DNA from: Rotaria macrura
Taxonomy: Eukaryota; Rotifera; Eurotatoria; Philodinida; Philodinidae
Direction: 5' to 3'
Length of the DNA stretch: 64,000 bases
NCBI GenBank assembly: GCA_900239685.1
Contig: OENT01000022.1
Coordinates: 186,001 to 250,000, forward strand
The notes below the pieces were generated by a model, which worked only from the letters and a program-made list of their open reading frames with translations, was not told the DNA's origin and ran no database searches. The position numbers were made by a program, and so were the translations under genes. Numbering within the stretch: the first letter of the stretch is position 1; each line of letters starts with the position of its first letter. This document shows positions 1 to 13,993 of the stretch, piece by piece.

Positions 1-1364
1 GATCATCATTTGAGCGTTTTGCAATAGCACCTTCTTTTATACTAACACCCAAACCATTGACGAATGATAATGAACTCACTTCGAGAAATTCTTTCTATTC
101 AATCAAAATAAAACTAGAAAGAATTAAAATATAATCCTTCTTTTTTACCACAGCCAAATGTTCACGAAATTTAGGATGTTTGAACACTTTATTTAGATAA
201 TTTTGTAATACTTTCTATAAATTAACATAGAATACAAAGAACACGAACAATCACAATATAAAATCTTACACATCGATCGTCAATTGAAAATCGATCTATA
301 AATTCAATTCTTTCGTTACGAGTCGGAAAACATGGTTGATCTTCGTGATCTTTATTCAATGAACTATTTCTATCACCATTCGACTTTTTCCCAGATAAAT
401 CAGTTCTTTTGGAATAAAATATTTGCAAATATAATAAAATATATTGAAAATCAAATCTTTTCAAGATCATCTTACTTGTTTAAACTACTAAGAGATCTTC
501 CAATTTCATGTTCAACATAATGGACTAGAGCTTTATGAAGATCATGAAAATGTTTGTAACGTTTATTGACAGACCATTGATATTCAGAGCCATGATGAAT
601 CGTTATTGTATATCTAATTTTAAAAATTTATTCAATGTTATTTTTAAACGTACTACTTACAGAAAAGGATATAAAAATTCAGTCACAGGGTTATAATCCC
701 GTATTGCATCTATTTTAACAACTTCAAGTGGTAAGCCATCGATAAATGTTTTAGATCGATTCGAATATATTTGTTCCAATGGAAGCTTATTATCTACGTT
801 AATCAAATTAAGCCAGAAGAAAAACTCTTCTTAAATCATTCAATACCTTGGCATAAACAGGTAGGTTCTTCAAAAAATTTTAAATCAGGATATGGTAAAT
901 ATTCAACATGCCGTCGATGACTACTACCTGAAAAATATGTTGAAAGATACTTGATTAAGATTATGTTAACTTATTTACAAACTAATCCACTTTGAATGAT
1001 TTAATAAGCAACTATTCTATGTCGTCTAAAACGTTTAGACATTGATAACAAATATGAAATCAGTATGTAAACAATTCATTCGTTTTTGGCCTGTTCTTTG
1101 AATAACATATTTTTTAAAATAAAAATGATCAATTAATGTAGAGATTTTCCAAATGTAGAATCCTTATTATTGATTAGAATCGATATTATTTATGGATACA
1201 TTGTCTTCCTTTTTCAACCAATAACTGAGTACGGACTAATTGATCTCTTTATATATCAATATGAGCAGAACAGGATATTTACTTGAGGTCAATGTCATTT
1301 CTACCATATCAGTTGTAGGCTTGATAAGGCTGGCGATACCAACAGATGTATCCATTTCAGTCAT
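1..1364 (-). CDS. PLD1: Phospholipase D1/2 homologue, N-terminal part (PX domain), truncated by the window edge
   Basis: PLD hydrolyses phosphatidylcholine to phosphatidic acid and choline at membranes. Seven coding exons join in phase: 1364-1283, 927-847, 793-661, 613-476, 405-270, 214-149 and 94 to the left edge, giving about 243 residues. They cover the N-terminal extension, the PX domain (YTITIHHGSEYQWSV followed by the basic NKRYKHFHDLH) and the start of the PH domain (EFLEVSSLSFVNGLG), which align with animal PLD1 in that order. The two HKD catalytic motifs lie outside the window. The start is the first ATG after an AG acceptor at 1379-1381, leaving a 14-nt leader; a second in-frame ATG follows three codons later. 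PLD1 and PLD2 cannot be told apart from this part. The family call rests on the PX/PH order and is strong. Confidence 0.9.
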
Positions 1365-4300
1365 CGTTGGTTTTCTAACTAGAAAAGTTATTTGAAAAAT
1401 ATATATAGGTATATACTCAAATATTAATAAATTACTATGAATCTTTGAAATACAAGTACAAATCTAATGAAGCCAAAACTTCTGAATAATCATTGTCGTT
1501 TTTTTCTCCGTTCTCTATGTTTTTTCCTTGTTCTCTGCTTTTTTATTATTCTTTGGCCTTGTCATATTTCGTCGTAGTCGGCCGTAATTCATTGCAGCTG
1601 TTTCGTCGATCGGCAATGCAAGCTCGAAGATGAAAGAGAAAAAGAAAAAGAAAAAGAAAAATATTTTTTCCCTTTTTTTCTATTCTATCAAGACGAAGTA
1701 TCGAAGCACGTTGCGTTGCCTATGTACTACTTTCTAAATGCGACAAGTCAATAACAATGCTTTGTTTTAAAAAATAACCCAAAAAAACACAAGCTCAATT
1801 ATGTAGTTAATTATTAAACGCTTTTTGCCAATAGAAAATAAGTCATCGACGAAAATTTTCATGACTTTCCAAGAGAACTTTCTTGTGAATGAGAAATATT
1901 TATTTCTTGTCAACAGCTTTTTCATGTCTTTGCGATATCTAATACTACACATACTGTGGTGTTAGAATATATTTATTAGAAGTCCTGTCAAGAAAAATTT
2001 GTTTTCTGTATCATTTCGTCATAATTAAACAAACAACACTAACAGTACCAACGAAGATTTTAGTTCGATTTTTATCGAACAAAAGTAATTGTAATATAAA
2101 TTCTTGAACGTTTATTATAATTCTTTTATAAGTAAATTATATGTAACAAGTGCAAATTTATAGATATTCTTATAGTAAAATACAAGACTCATCATCTTTA
2201 ACGAAATAACAATTTAGCATAGATCTCATTCTAAAAGGCACTATATTTTGTTAATAATTTAACATCCTTGAAGTTTGTAGCTTAGTTTCATTTAAAGTTG
2301 AACAATATGTCGAGAAACTTTCCCTGATGTAATAATACAACGAGAATTCTTCATACAAGGAAGACACTTGAAAAATTTTAATTTCGAATTGTAAAATACG
2401 ATGAGAATTAATTTGAATAAATGTTTTGTATACATAATTAACAAGATTCTCATGAAAATTCGAATCTTCTGCTCAAAAACTATTCGCCCTCTATAAAGCT
2501 TTTTCTGTTCGGTCATTTGAAAGAAAAAAATAGACAATGGAAGGTGACATCTCAACTGAGAGACTTTCATTATTTCCTCTTGAACGATAACTTGAATTTG
2601 AGCACTCGTACAGTATAAGTTATACTGTCTTAGATTAGCTTAAAAAAATAAAATCATCTTGGTATAACTTCCCTATTAAAAATAGTCGTTTAGTGACATC
2701 ATTGTGATAAAACACTGACAAGCATATTCCTATTCATGATAATGTTGTCATCAGTGATGAGCTCAAGTACTTGATCATTTCGTACACTCGTGTAAGGAAG
2801 ATAGTATTAAACTTCGTCTGATGAATCATCTACAAGTATTACATCTGAAAATTCTTCTCTTATTCAAATACAATCAAGTCCTATAACTTCTTCATGAAAT
2901 AATTTTAACCAGGCGAAGCCTATTCGATTGCAATTTAAATACTTTCATTAGAATACAAATAACATTCTTTTATGCCAATATTCCAAGCGAAAGAATATTA
3001 AGTTTCGTGATTAGAGTGGCATTAACAGTTTTGCATTAATTTTAAAAATTTTTAGATTTGTTCGAAATAATATAAATAGATATAAAATGATATTTTTCTT
3101 ATTTATGATCGATCCTACTTAGTTCTTTATTAATATTCTTCAGGTCAAATAGTAAGCAAGGGATAAACATTTTATTAGATTTGATCTTTCTAAATGAATA
3201 ATAAATTCGTTTATTCACACTAGAAAAATCAATTAGTGATAGTCAAATATGTAATATTATCAATGACTGAATCAATGATTCTAGTGTTTCGAAAGTAGAG
3301 TAGTTTTATTTCGTATAGTCTCAAGCAAGTGTCATAACGATAGATTCTTTGTCTTCTTGAATGAGTGAGCAGCATAAAAACGATTGTAGTACTATCTATT
3401 CAATTTTTGTTAGATCAAATTATACGGGACGAAGAATAATACATCAACTGTTTATTCTGCGGTTTCTCATCATTAGATAAACATAAGTAGTTAAGTTACG
3501 TTAAGAAGGAAACATTCTTGTTTCATTTTCACAAGAATATTCAAAATAAACCAAGTTTTTCTTTTTTTTTTTTTGTAATACAATCTGTCGCTTGTTCTGT
3601 CACTATTTAGCCTATGTCTTAGAAATAAATGATTTTATTTTTCATGAATGGAGTTAAAATCAAACATCTATGTTGTTTTCAAATTTTCGGGTTTGTTCAC
3701 TGTAAATTTGAGCAAACTGAATGAAATTAATGAAAAATAGATTTTTCAAGTTCGGGAGTATTGAAATAGAGGAATTAAGGTAAAAACTGAAATTTTGATC
3801 GCTCGAAATATTTTATGCGTGTTGAATATAATTCTTCGTCTACTGTATACAGATGAAGATTAGGATGAACACTTGAACAATATGTTGTCATATTATGATA
3901 ACAGCTTGATAAAAAAACCTAAAAATAGTTTACCAACTGTTGCCTTTTTGTACTTATTCGAATTAGTAGATGGAAAACTACATTCCATGAGGCTTTGTTT
4001 CTCTTGATGCCATAAGCCAAACATCGATCTAGTTTTCATCAGGGACACACACATACACACATTCATTAGCAGTTCATCTGTCAGTGTAATCCAAAGATTA
4101 TCTAAAAATTTTATTTTGCTCATTTAATTATTAACTTTAAAGTACTTACGAAACAATGTCAATTGACATTGTGCAAGTGTTGAATATCATTGTTGAGAAC
4201 ATTAATCAAACAAGTATTTACAATCTTCATATTAAATTTTCATTTGTACATACTATTATAAATTCTATTAGATTATGAGCAATCTTAATATGGGGAAAGT

Positions 4301-7300
4301 GCCTTTTTTTAATCATCTCATTGAAATAATCAATACTATTTCTTCTAAATTTATTCTTTTCACATATGCAGAAGTTCGAATTTCTTAAAAATGCATCGTG
4401 ATATTAAAGTGTACTTTCTGGAATATATAACCATCAAGTAGAAAAAATAAATCGAATACTTTTCGATCTTTATCACAAAATGTATTCTATTGTCATTTGT
4501 TCACTTGAAAGAATCATAATTATTTCTTACTTGAGTACTGTGTGGTTTTTTGTGTTTCTATAAATGCCATCGATTATACTCAACGAGTATATAAATTAAA
4601 TATATTTTGGAAGATCACGTCGAAAGCTCTGTGATATGTATCTAAATGGATTTTTTAACTAATGTTAGATCTGTACTGATGAATCTCTTACTACTGATCA
4701 TATAGTGTATAATAATCTTACTAAGAAATAACTTTTTCTTAGCGTTTAATTTAGTAAATGGTTTAACATCTAGCACTCATGCATGTATTGTAGAAACAAT
4801 AACAAAAAATGTTGAACTGAAATATATTTCTACTTGATTTTATAAATTCTAATACACAGTAACTATTCCATAAATTGAATTAAACGATTGCAAGGCCTTT
4901 ATAGAAATTATCCTTGCTACTACGTAGTATGATTATCTATTAGATTCAGCAATGCAAAGCCCTCATCGTAGCTAATAGAAAAGTTCTACTTGTCGACGAT
5001 CCATAGAAAGTATTCCTATTAATGTTGTAACACGTGATGGATGAAGAAATGTTCAAAAGTAATATGGATTAATCATTGTTTTAAAAATCCTTGATATTGC
5101 ATCTGAACCTCAACTTTTTCGAATACCTATCTATTAATAATCTGTCGTATCGTATCATTTTTGAACACAGTCAGGTCTGAATGATTGTTCGTAATTGATC
5201 CAGAAGACTAACTACAGAGATATCTTCGAAATGGACTAGTGTCAGTATTGTTGAAGTTCTTCAGATACTCAATTTCATGCTGACTCGTGATACAATGGTT
5301 CATGGTGCAGATACAAATTGTCATCGGATAACCGAAAATGTAAGAATTTCAGTCTCGGATGAAAGGCTCAGTTTTTGATCATCAGGCGTACTTTAATTAC
5401 CAATGTATATCTCAATAGCGAGCCATGTTTTCCTCGGTGATGTTAGTTAATATTATTTGGGAATCTCCCTCGCAAAGATTGCTAGTCTTGTCGTTTGTTA
5501 CGTTTGTGTCGTTTTTTATGTAGTTATACATGTTAGAAATTAGAATAGATAGAGAAAAAACAATAGTAACGTTATTCTTTTGTGATTATGATACCAAAAC
5601 TATCAACGCACTTAATCAAATTGTCGTACAACTCTTTATTGAAAGCTTCATGTTTTGGTTTATCAAATAAGTCTCTATCTTCAAGACAGACTTCTTTTCG
5701 TGAATCTGTGCTCAGACAGTGGGTGTATCATCTAGAGAAGTTGATGGTTGTGTGGGAGCAAAATTCAGTAGCTTAATATAAAGCAGTGACTAAATCCAAA
5801 GATTTTTCAGGTGTTGACTAATGTTTGATTTATTTGGGAAATGCTGCAATCGATGCTATTAACATCATCGAGATTAACTTTGCCGGTTGTCTTGATTATT
5901 TCTGAACTGAGACCAATTTATAAAAATACAATTCACATTTGAATGCTTATAATTGATGCACGTGATATCCTTGATTTTATGTTACTTCGAACATATATAT
6001 TCCAGTTTTTCAGTTAAGATTCATCGCTCGGCTAATGATCGTTTAAGAAAATAATCATCAATAGTATAATATTCAACAGAATCAAATGAATTAGTTCGAC
6101 GATCTTCAACATATTGTGAAATGGTGCTGTTACAATAGTGTTAGCTAGTGATTAGCCACCATTGGTCGTTGATCAAATATGGTACTGTTAGCATAGAATC
6201 TGACAATAGGATGAAAGACAAATGATGTTTGTCTCTGAAGATGTATCAGTGAGAAACCAATGATATGTCGTTTGTAACTGCGTTAGTAACTACTACTAGG
6301 TATTGTTTGTTCGGCATGCTACTTGATAAACAAGTTAATCATTTTTCCATATGGTTTTTATTGTTGAATAGACCCAAGAAAATACAGAAGAATGAGTTCG
6401 CGTCTTTATTTAGTGAAAAAAAATGTGAGTATGAGGATAAATATCAGTGAAGATTTCATTGTCTTGAATTGTTTATTATTGATAGAGGTAAGAAATTTTG
6501 ATAGATTTTCGATTGTACGAGAGATTTTAGACGGAGAAAAATTACAGCGATGAAAATATGTGACAAGTATTGTGAAAAATCACTGGTTCCTGTGACTTGT
6601 GACACATGCTTTAGTTGATTGTGAAAGAAATTTTATTCCTTTTCGATGAATGAGGAAAGATTTTTAAATCAGAACGTGCTTGTTAAAAAACAACACGTGG
6701 AAAAATGAGAAGAAATTTGTGCTTGTTCTTGTATCTTGAGATGTTCCTTTAGAAACAATCAAGAAGCATTGAGGTAAAATAACACTGATCTATTAGTCAT
6801 ATGAAGAAAAAATTATGAACATTGATCTTTATCGATTGAATTTAGAAAAATATTTTCCATCAAAATATCAGTTGCTAGAGGTAAAATTTTCTTAGACGAT
6901 CGATTAACACTCCACTCATTGTTAGATCTAGGTCTACTTAGGATATGACTTCTTGAAGACTGATATTTGCTACACATTATCAATATATATCAATCACTAA
7001 TCCATGCAGATTTCGTTCACAATAAATTTCAGTTAAAAAAGACATAGTCAATCAACTGCCTTATCATCGTCTTCTTTGCTTGTTTTTCATGGGTCTCACT
7101 CTACTAAGTAACTCCATTCAATCTGCAACTTTGTTATTCAGAGGTAATGTACGAAAATAATTGAAGAGCTGTACCATCATCATGGGTTGATGGATTTATT
7201 AATTATAGATTGCTTTTTGTTTTTGAATGTCGTCGTTTGTCAAGTTACTTCTATTTTTTATATGATTGAATAGAAGGATGAAATCGTTTTTCTGGAATTA

Positions 7301-10300
7301 CTTTATCGACAGTTTTTCAGACTTGACGACATTGCTACATATAGTTGATTGACTTTGAATATATATTGTTGATGTATTAAAAGCAAGAGAAATCTTTTCT
7401 TGCTCCTCATGCGTTCGAATCCTGAGAAATAAGCAGGCAATCGTATTTGACTACGATTAAGTAGTGATAATTATAACTCGCCAACATTAAGTGAATATGT
7501 TCAAGTTACACATTATTTTCCAAGAATTATGACACTATTTGTATGATACTGATCGTGCGAAGACTTGTGATATGTGAATAGACGAATGAATGGCAAAGAT
7601 ATCAATTAACAGATACATGTTATTGACAGAAAATTTAATAATTGTCTCTCTGTATTACGACCAACCTTAGAAAATATAACTGTAGGATGACTTTAAATTA
7701 AAAAAAATATTCTTTTTTTTCTTTCGGGGTGTTCGTTTCCCGGTGCAAGCGTTGGTTGCGTCAATCAATTATATGATATACATTTATCAAAAGACTATCT
7801 TTTTTCACGAGGAAGATAGCAGTACTTTCATACAAAATTCGTTCCGTTTAAATCAATTAAAATTGAACGTTTGCTCTCTGGAAGGCTTCAAAAAGAAATC
7901 AATGTGTTGAATCATATTCGCTTACATATGAATATTGCGATGCAAAATGAACCTTCTGTCGTCTAATATGAGAGTTATGTATGTCTATAGCGTAGGTATG
8001 ATTATTATAATTTGATTTCACAACTTTAAGTTTTATCGTCTCTGACATCTTTTCCTAGTTACGCATATGACATCCGTATGACTAGCGTTGTGCATTCATC
8101 TTATGTCATGTTTTATAGCAAGCTGTCACATACCGCTGATACCATGGCTTAAATGTCTGTTTTTCCTTTCTATTTGTTCTACATTGATAGTATCATATTT
8201 AGATAAAACCCTATTTTCTTTCAACTTCACACACATTCACTATAATCTAAAATGAAAAGTTCAATACAGAAGTCTTTGCTGATCATTCATAGAGTTATGA
8301 CGTTTTTCTATGCTTAAATCTAATAAAGCATTGACTAAAAAGCATATTTATACTGAAGGGTACACAAACAACGATGAGTTTAGAACAGTCAATGCCGATT
8401 TAATTTAATTTGATTTCTTTTGATAGTAATCGATAATTATTCGAAACTATGCTGGAAACACTAATATCGATGATATTTCAATGATTGTGAAATCGTATCT
8501 CATCAATCACACATAAGAGATTGTTGAATAGTATTCAACTTCTATACCCAAACAAAAACAATCAACAAAATCTAATCATGTTGTTACTGATGAGTCTTCG
8601 AACTCCTCTTCATAAATTAGTCTTGGTTCAAGAACATTAAAATCACATGAGATTTCAGAAGATATTGGAGTCACAGTAAAGAAGTTACAGTGCAGTGTTT
8701 AGTTCAATACCATGATCGAATGGAAGACATAAAAAACCTTCTTTTCGATAGTTTTAATTTCAAGATGAAAATTGTAACGAAAATTTCTTAGAAAAAGTAA
8801 TAAATTTATAAAATAACTTTTTTTTTTGAAACTTATCAATAATGTTAAATTCAACATCAAGAAAAGAAAAGGTCTCTAGCATTTCATGTATCATGACATA
8901 CACTTAACTATGAAGAAAAAGCTGTTTAATACAAAAAAACAGCACAAATACAGCAGCAGTGAAAAATGTTTCTCTTCTTTTATGAAAAAATAATATTAGT
9001 AAAAAGAAGTGAAAAAATTCGGAGAAAAATAGAGTACAAAATAAAATACCTCTTAATTTATGAAGAATAAGAAATCGACCAATGTTCCTAAACATGTCCC
9101 CTCGAATTTCATGCTATACAATAAGAATTATTTCTTTTCAGCTTAGAGAATGTATGTATATATATGAGCAAAATCATTTGTTAGCGACATGATGTAGTAT
9201 GGATACACTACCAAAATGATATCCGCCTAAGCAAACAAAAAGCTTAGAAAAGATATCCAATTGTACAAATCCTTGCTCAGAGTTCTGGAATTATGATAAT
9301 CTAACAGGATTTATTTCTACACTGACATGCTTATTTAAGAAGTCAGCTTTTGGGAAGAAGTTTTCTGGAATTCGATCTGTTTGAAGATTTAACCATAGAT
9401 GTAGCTCATACTCTAGATTCTGTTCTGAAGTTCTGAAAATTTCTCGTCATTTCGTTGGAAAGATATCCACTAATTAGCTTTTAATGACTTAAGTAGTTTT
9501 AATTAAAAGTCATCTGAAAGAGCAAACAGTTTTACATAAGGCTATGATATAAGAAATTTATCAAAAAGAAAGCCTTTGTGGAGAATAGGAGTCGAATGAA
9601 TGGGTTGTCTGTCCTGTTTTGCCTGATTTTGCCCATACATAGGACACTTGTATAATAATCAATACAAAATTGAACTTGAATTATGATGTCAGTGTCAGTG
9701 TTTGTTCCATCTAAGAGAGCGATTAATTGAACACAAGATATAGTTGAATATTATCAAGATATTTTGTCTACTCCAAGTATTAATAATAGCATTGGAGCTT
9801 TTACGAAATAGAATAATTTATACGAACATCTTTCATCTAAATAAAATACATTCGATTAATTTTTTTCTTCAAATTTTCACAAATTCATTAACTCTTTTTG
9901 AGTACATGAAACAGTAGATGATTTTTTTCGTTTTAGTCTATTTTTTAATCTATTTGATGTTTTAGAAACATGGAGATTCTTGTTCGAATAATCTATATCT
10001 TTAGCATAACAAAACCTAAGTTTGAACAATTGTTTTGATTTTAAGAATATTTGATTGAATTTTCAATCATGGTATAATCTTTATACTAAATTTTAACATC
10101 CTTGAGAACTATTCAATATTGTCTGAAAGGAATTCTACTATATAAATTTTGGGTAAGATTCAATTAATATCTTATAGATGAAATCTTTGTATTTTTTCCG
10201 CTTGGATAAGAATTCAATACGGTACTTGATAATGTCTAATAATTACTCAAATATAATTAGAAATAGTTTTTAAGTGATATCAAATAGATCATGTTCAGCA

Positions 10301-13300
10301 CGCAAGAAGATTTTATCGAGAAGAAACAAGATTCTGTTCAACATTAAATGTAGAAAAAACCCATGGTGTTGAATCTTTCAAATCAATAACTTTTCTACAA
10401 ATATTAAAAGCAACAATAACGTAAGTTATCATCGACATACATCAGCGCTGGAAACAATCATATATCATCTCCGCCTATGTCACTAATATGAAGACGCTTT
10501 ACCGGCATCAATTCTACAATAATATTTGTTTTTGTTTTAATCATTACCATTACAGGTGATCAATGTATTTCGTTGAAAGATTATACTCCTCAGAGATTTC
10601 AATATTGATTCGTTCGAAATGAAAGTTGAATGACTACGTTTCATCAATAAATAATGAGACGATAATATATTATTTATAATGTTCCTAGTTGAAAAGAAAA
10701 TTTTATTTATAAAATCATTCATTCATTCACTAGTAAAAACATTTAACAGTGTTTTAAAATGTACAATCTACTGGGATCGTATTGAATCATCGTTTCTGAG
10801 TATTGATGTGATTAATTACTCAGCGTATATGTCAATCGATGAGTTGGTAGGTGTCAGTATCTGTGATAGTTTAATAACACGTTGTATCTTGGCAGTAGAC
10901 CAGTACGGACAGATCCTGTGCAAGTTGTTCTCAAGTAGATAGAAGATGAGTGATGTTTATCAGCGGATTTGCTACTGTATAGTTCTGATCAAAACAACCG
11001 AATTCGAGTGATGAGAAACTAACGATTCAAAAATGTTTTCCCAAGTGAAAATATCAACGATTCTTTTCTCTTCAAATGTGACCTAGATCACAATATGAAA
11101 TGTTCCGAAATTAACTTCCAAATGAGACGTAAAAAGTGAAACCTAGTTTATAGTATTGTAGTTCGTCTAGCCAAGTAACAGAAAAAGTCCATGAAAAAAA
11201 TATCAGATGTGTTATAAACTGAATTTTTCTGAAGAAACTGATTGGTACTCTATAGAGATAGAACAATAGTTTTTCTTGTACAAATGAATAAATAAATACT
11301 GAAATTTTCATGGATAAGTGATAATAGTGACAGATAGATCTGATTAAAATATTTTCAGATCAAGACAATGTAGAACAGTATTTTAACTCACTTTAGCTCC
11401 ATGTATGGCTTTTAGAAGAAAAGAGATTACAACCTCGTCACTCAGCTAGATATGTAGTTTGAGATGGTTTCAAATGATCTTTAACTATTACTAGTGAATA
11501 TCTATCGAACTACAGTTCAAAAACCGTTTCCTTTCCTTTTTTTTATGGTCATTTTTAGTAAGTATAATATAACAGTCAAAAAAGAACATCATAATACATG
11601 ACAATCAATGAATCTTGCTCTTCTTAACATAGAAATCAACGGTCACAAAATATCTAACGAGACAGCAGATCACTTACATTTAAGGGGTCCAAAGAAAAAA
11701 ATACTATTGTTTCTACCTCGTGCCAGGTAAGGATGGATCCGTAAAAGCCTATGGTGATACGAGCTGATATCTTCCGAAAGTTCCTATCGATCACTTCTTG
11801 TTTTTTCGGTGTAATCCCATCCAGAGATGCGATCGGTTAAGGATTTTCTTAAACCGAACCGACAATTTAGTTTTCAAAAATTTTTAACAGCAGAGACATC
11901 GGTTCGGTCGGTTCGGTCGGTTCGGTTCGGTTAGAAATCGACTTTAGACGCATATCTGCTCCCAGCAATAGCAATCGTATTTAGTGCTGCTCGTTCGATT
12001 AATCAAAAAAAAAAACAAGTGATCAGCAAATGTACTTAAAAAAGACTATTCCAATCATCACAAGATATATTCATGGATCAAGAACCACCTTAGTTGTAGA
12101 TGGACAGTAGTTGAATAACTTTTTCTATTCAAATAAAAAAGTGATAGATTCATCATACATTTAATTGGAACTTCTTTGAAGCGCACAATAAATTATTGAA
12201 TGACCTGCATGAAGTACATTGTGATCATATTAGAATTTCGATTAGATATTAGCAAAAGTTATAAAACAATTTTGCCAAAAATAGCAAAAGAACTCTTTTA
12301 AATCTCATAGAAAAAAAGCAAAGTTGTCGAGTAAAAATCGCCACCGACAATCAATCAAAATAATATGGTTCATTTAATTTGTATGGGTTGAATATGTATA
12401 CATAATAGCAGATTTAAACAAGGAAAACATGGCAACATGTTAATACCATTTGAGAATTCGGATCGGACTACTGTTCGAAAATATGAATTTTCTTAATGTA
12501 TGGTACCCGTAACTTTTCATTCAAGTATAATCACGTACGTCCCGATTCAAAACTTAATCTACATCATACTTTTTTTTCTTCTGAAATCTGAATTATATTT
12601 AAAATTGAACAAATGCCATGCCAAGCAAATTGAATGATATGAATAATTGACAAAGAATGGAAATATAATTTCGAAAACTAAAACTTTTTATCTGATAAAA
12701 TTTCTAAAAAAGACAATTTTCAGAATGTTGAACACATTCTGAAAAAGACGTCGCTTCCACTTTTCATGGACACAAAATTCGACACATCGAACTTAGCTTA
12801 AATTGACCTTTCTTGGGCTTGCAGCATATCTGAATAAAATCGAGTAACAATGAACAGAGCATTAAAAAATCAAGCATGTATTTACAAATGAAGTCATGAA
12901 TGTATGTCACGTTCGACACGCGATGAAACGTATGATTTGTAATAAAATCATGTCTATGGTAAAAATAACTCCTTGAAGAAACATGACTAATATATTTATA
13001 ATAATCAATGTTTTCTCAACAATATGTCGTACCTATATATTACACAAGAGACATTAATTATTAGACAGAAAAAAAAAGTCAAATATACATTGGCCAAAAC
13101 CGGAACTTCCGTATACTTAGTCGGTCTTATGGAAAAAAAAACAATAAGAAAGGAAAAAGCGAGATATATTGAAAGACACCTACCAATAAGAAAAAAAGAA
13201 AAATTATTTTTTTTCCTTTCAATACATTTACTGAGATTAACCTAATACAGTTTAACACGCTCAAAATTCAGATTAAGTTAAAAGAGAACTTGCTAAGGTA

Positions 13301-13393
13301 AGACTTCTTTTGATTAAAAATCATATTAGAAACGATTCTTTGTAGACATCGTTGGTTTTCTTTTCTCTCGTTTAGAACATACAAATCGCAAAC
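1365..13393. other. Long intergenic stretch with no recognisable gene
   Basis: About 12 kb between PLD (minus) and the next gene (plus), so it must hold the promoters of both. No open frame over 90 codons, no exon-like run with convincing splice sites, and no domain I recognise on either strand. It contains a purine tract at 1631-1661 (AAAAAG units), several A/T homopolymers, and a G+C-rich repeat near 11850-11932 listed separately. A B-box-like GTTCGAATCC at about 7413 has no tRNA fold around it. No transposon reading frame is visible. Confidence 0.6.
11837..11932. repeat. GGTTCGGTC minisatellite with an upstream inverted copy
   Basis: Around 11900-11932 the unit GGTTCGGTC/GGTTCGG recurs about four times. 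Some 35-50 bases upstream lies AAACCGAACCGAC, the reverse complement of the unit, preceded by CGATCGGTTAAGG. The patch is G+C-rich against a background near 30% G+C and could fold into a hairpin. No coding frame fits. Confidence 0.5.
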
Positions 13394-13993
13394 ATGGCAA
13401 CTAGTCTCACATTTAATTCATACGAAAATGATGATAAGAAACGTCTACTAGATAATTATCATTATTTAGCTGATCGAAAATGTTTAAAACAACGTTTATA
13501 TCATGCTCCTCTTGCATTACGACGCAGTATCTCCCTTGAAGATAGTTCTACTGATCCTGATATTAAATCACCAGAGAAAAAAAATGATAAATTTTCATTA
13601 AATACATTCCAACCGCAATACAATCAATTGAGTTCGTCTTTGAACTCTCTTTGTCTGAAATATCGACGATTTCAATTGTTGCCTGAACATAATGAAGATA
13701 TAGAAAAATCATCGGATGAAAATGACTTCAACTGGTGGAGAACAGCAGCTAATTTGAGACCAATTTTTCAACGTATTGTTATGTCGGATTATAAAGGAAT
13801 TGATTATATTCCCGAGACATTTGAAAATGAAAATGAAATAACGTTTCAAGAATGTAAACGACAAAAACGCCGAAATGCGGTTTGTATTGAAATTGATCGA
13901 CTCTATTACAATGAACAACTTGTTCTTTTCGCTATGGTTGCCAATCAAGTTCAATTAGAATTTAATCTGACATTTTCAGGGTTTAAAGAATGA
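13376..13993 (+). CDS. Orphan intronless protein, 199 aa
   Basis: A single uninterrupted frame from ATG 13394 to TGA 13993 encodes 199 residues; the feature start includes the 18-nt leader. I do not recognise the family. The protein is hydrophilic with no signal peptide or membrane span. Residues 41-61 are rich in Ser, Asp and Lys and probably disordered. The C-terminal half is more ordered, with FNWWRTAANLRPIFQRI and a basic ECKRQKRRN stretch. Codon use resembles the recognised genes, and a T-rich tract ending in GTTTAG at 13375 marks a splice acceptor just before the start. The acceptor may belong to a 5'UTR intron with donor near 13298 (GTAAGACT) or to trans-splicing. An AATAAA lies near 14224. 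Likely a real lineage-specific gene; function unknown. Confidence 0.6.
   Translation, partial: NIQIANMATSLTFNSYENDDKKRLLDNYHYLADRKCLKQRLYHAPLALRRSISLEDSSTDPDIKSPEKKNDKFSLNTFQPQYNQLSSSLNSLCLKYRRFQLLPEHNEDIEKSSDENDFNWWRTAANLRPIFQRIVMSDYKGIDYIPETFENENEITFQECKRQKRRNAVCIEIDRLYYNEQLVLFAMVANQVQLEFNLTFSGFKE

Noticed and set aside
7400-7440. tRNA B-box-like GTTCGAATCC (and a similar one near 50185)
   Set aside because: No A box, acceptor stem or anticodon arm can be drawn around either.
10679-10942. 87-codon open frame in the gene-free region
   Set aside because: No domain, no splice context and no similarity I recognise; frames of this size are expected by chance in 12 kb.
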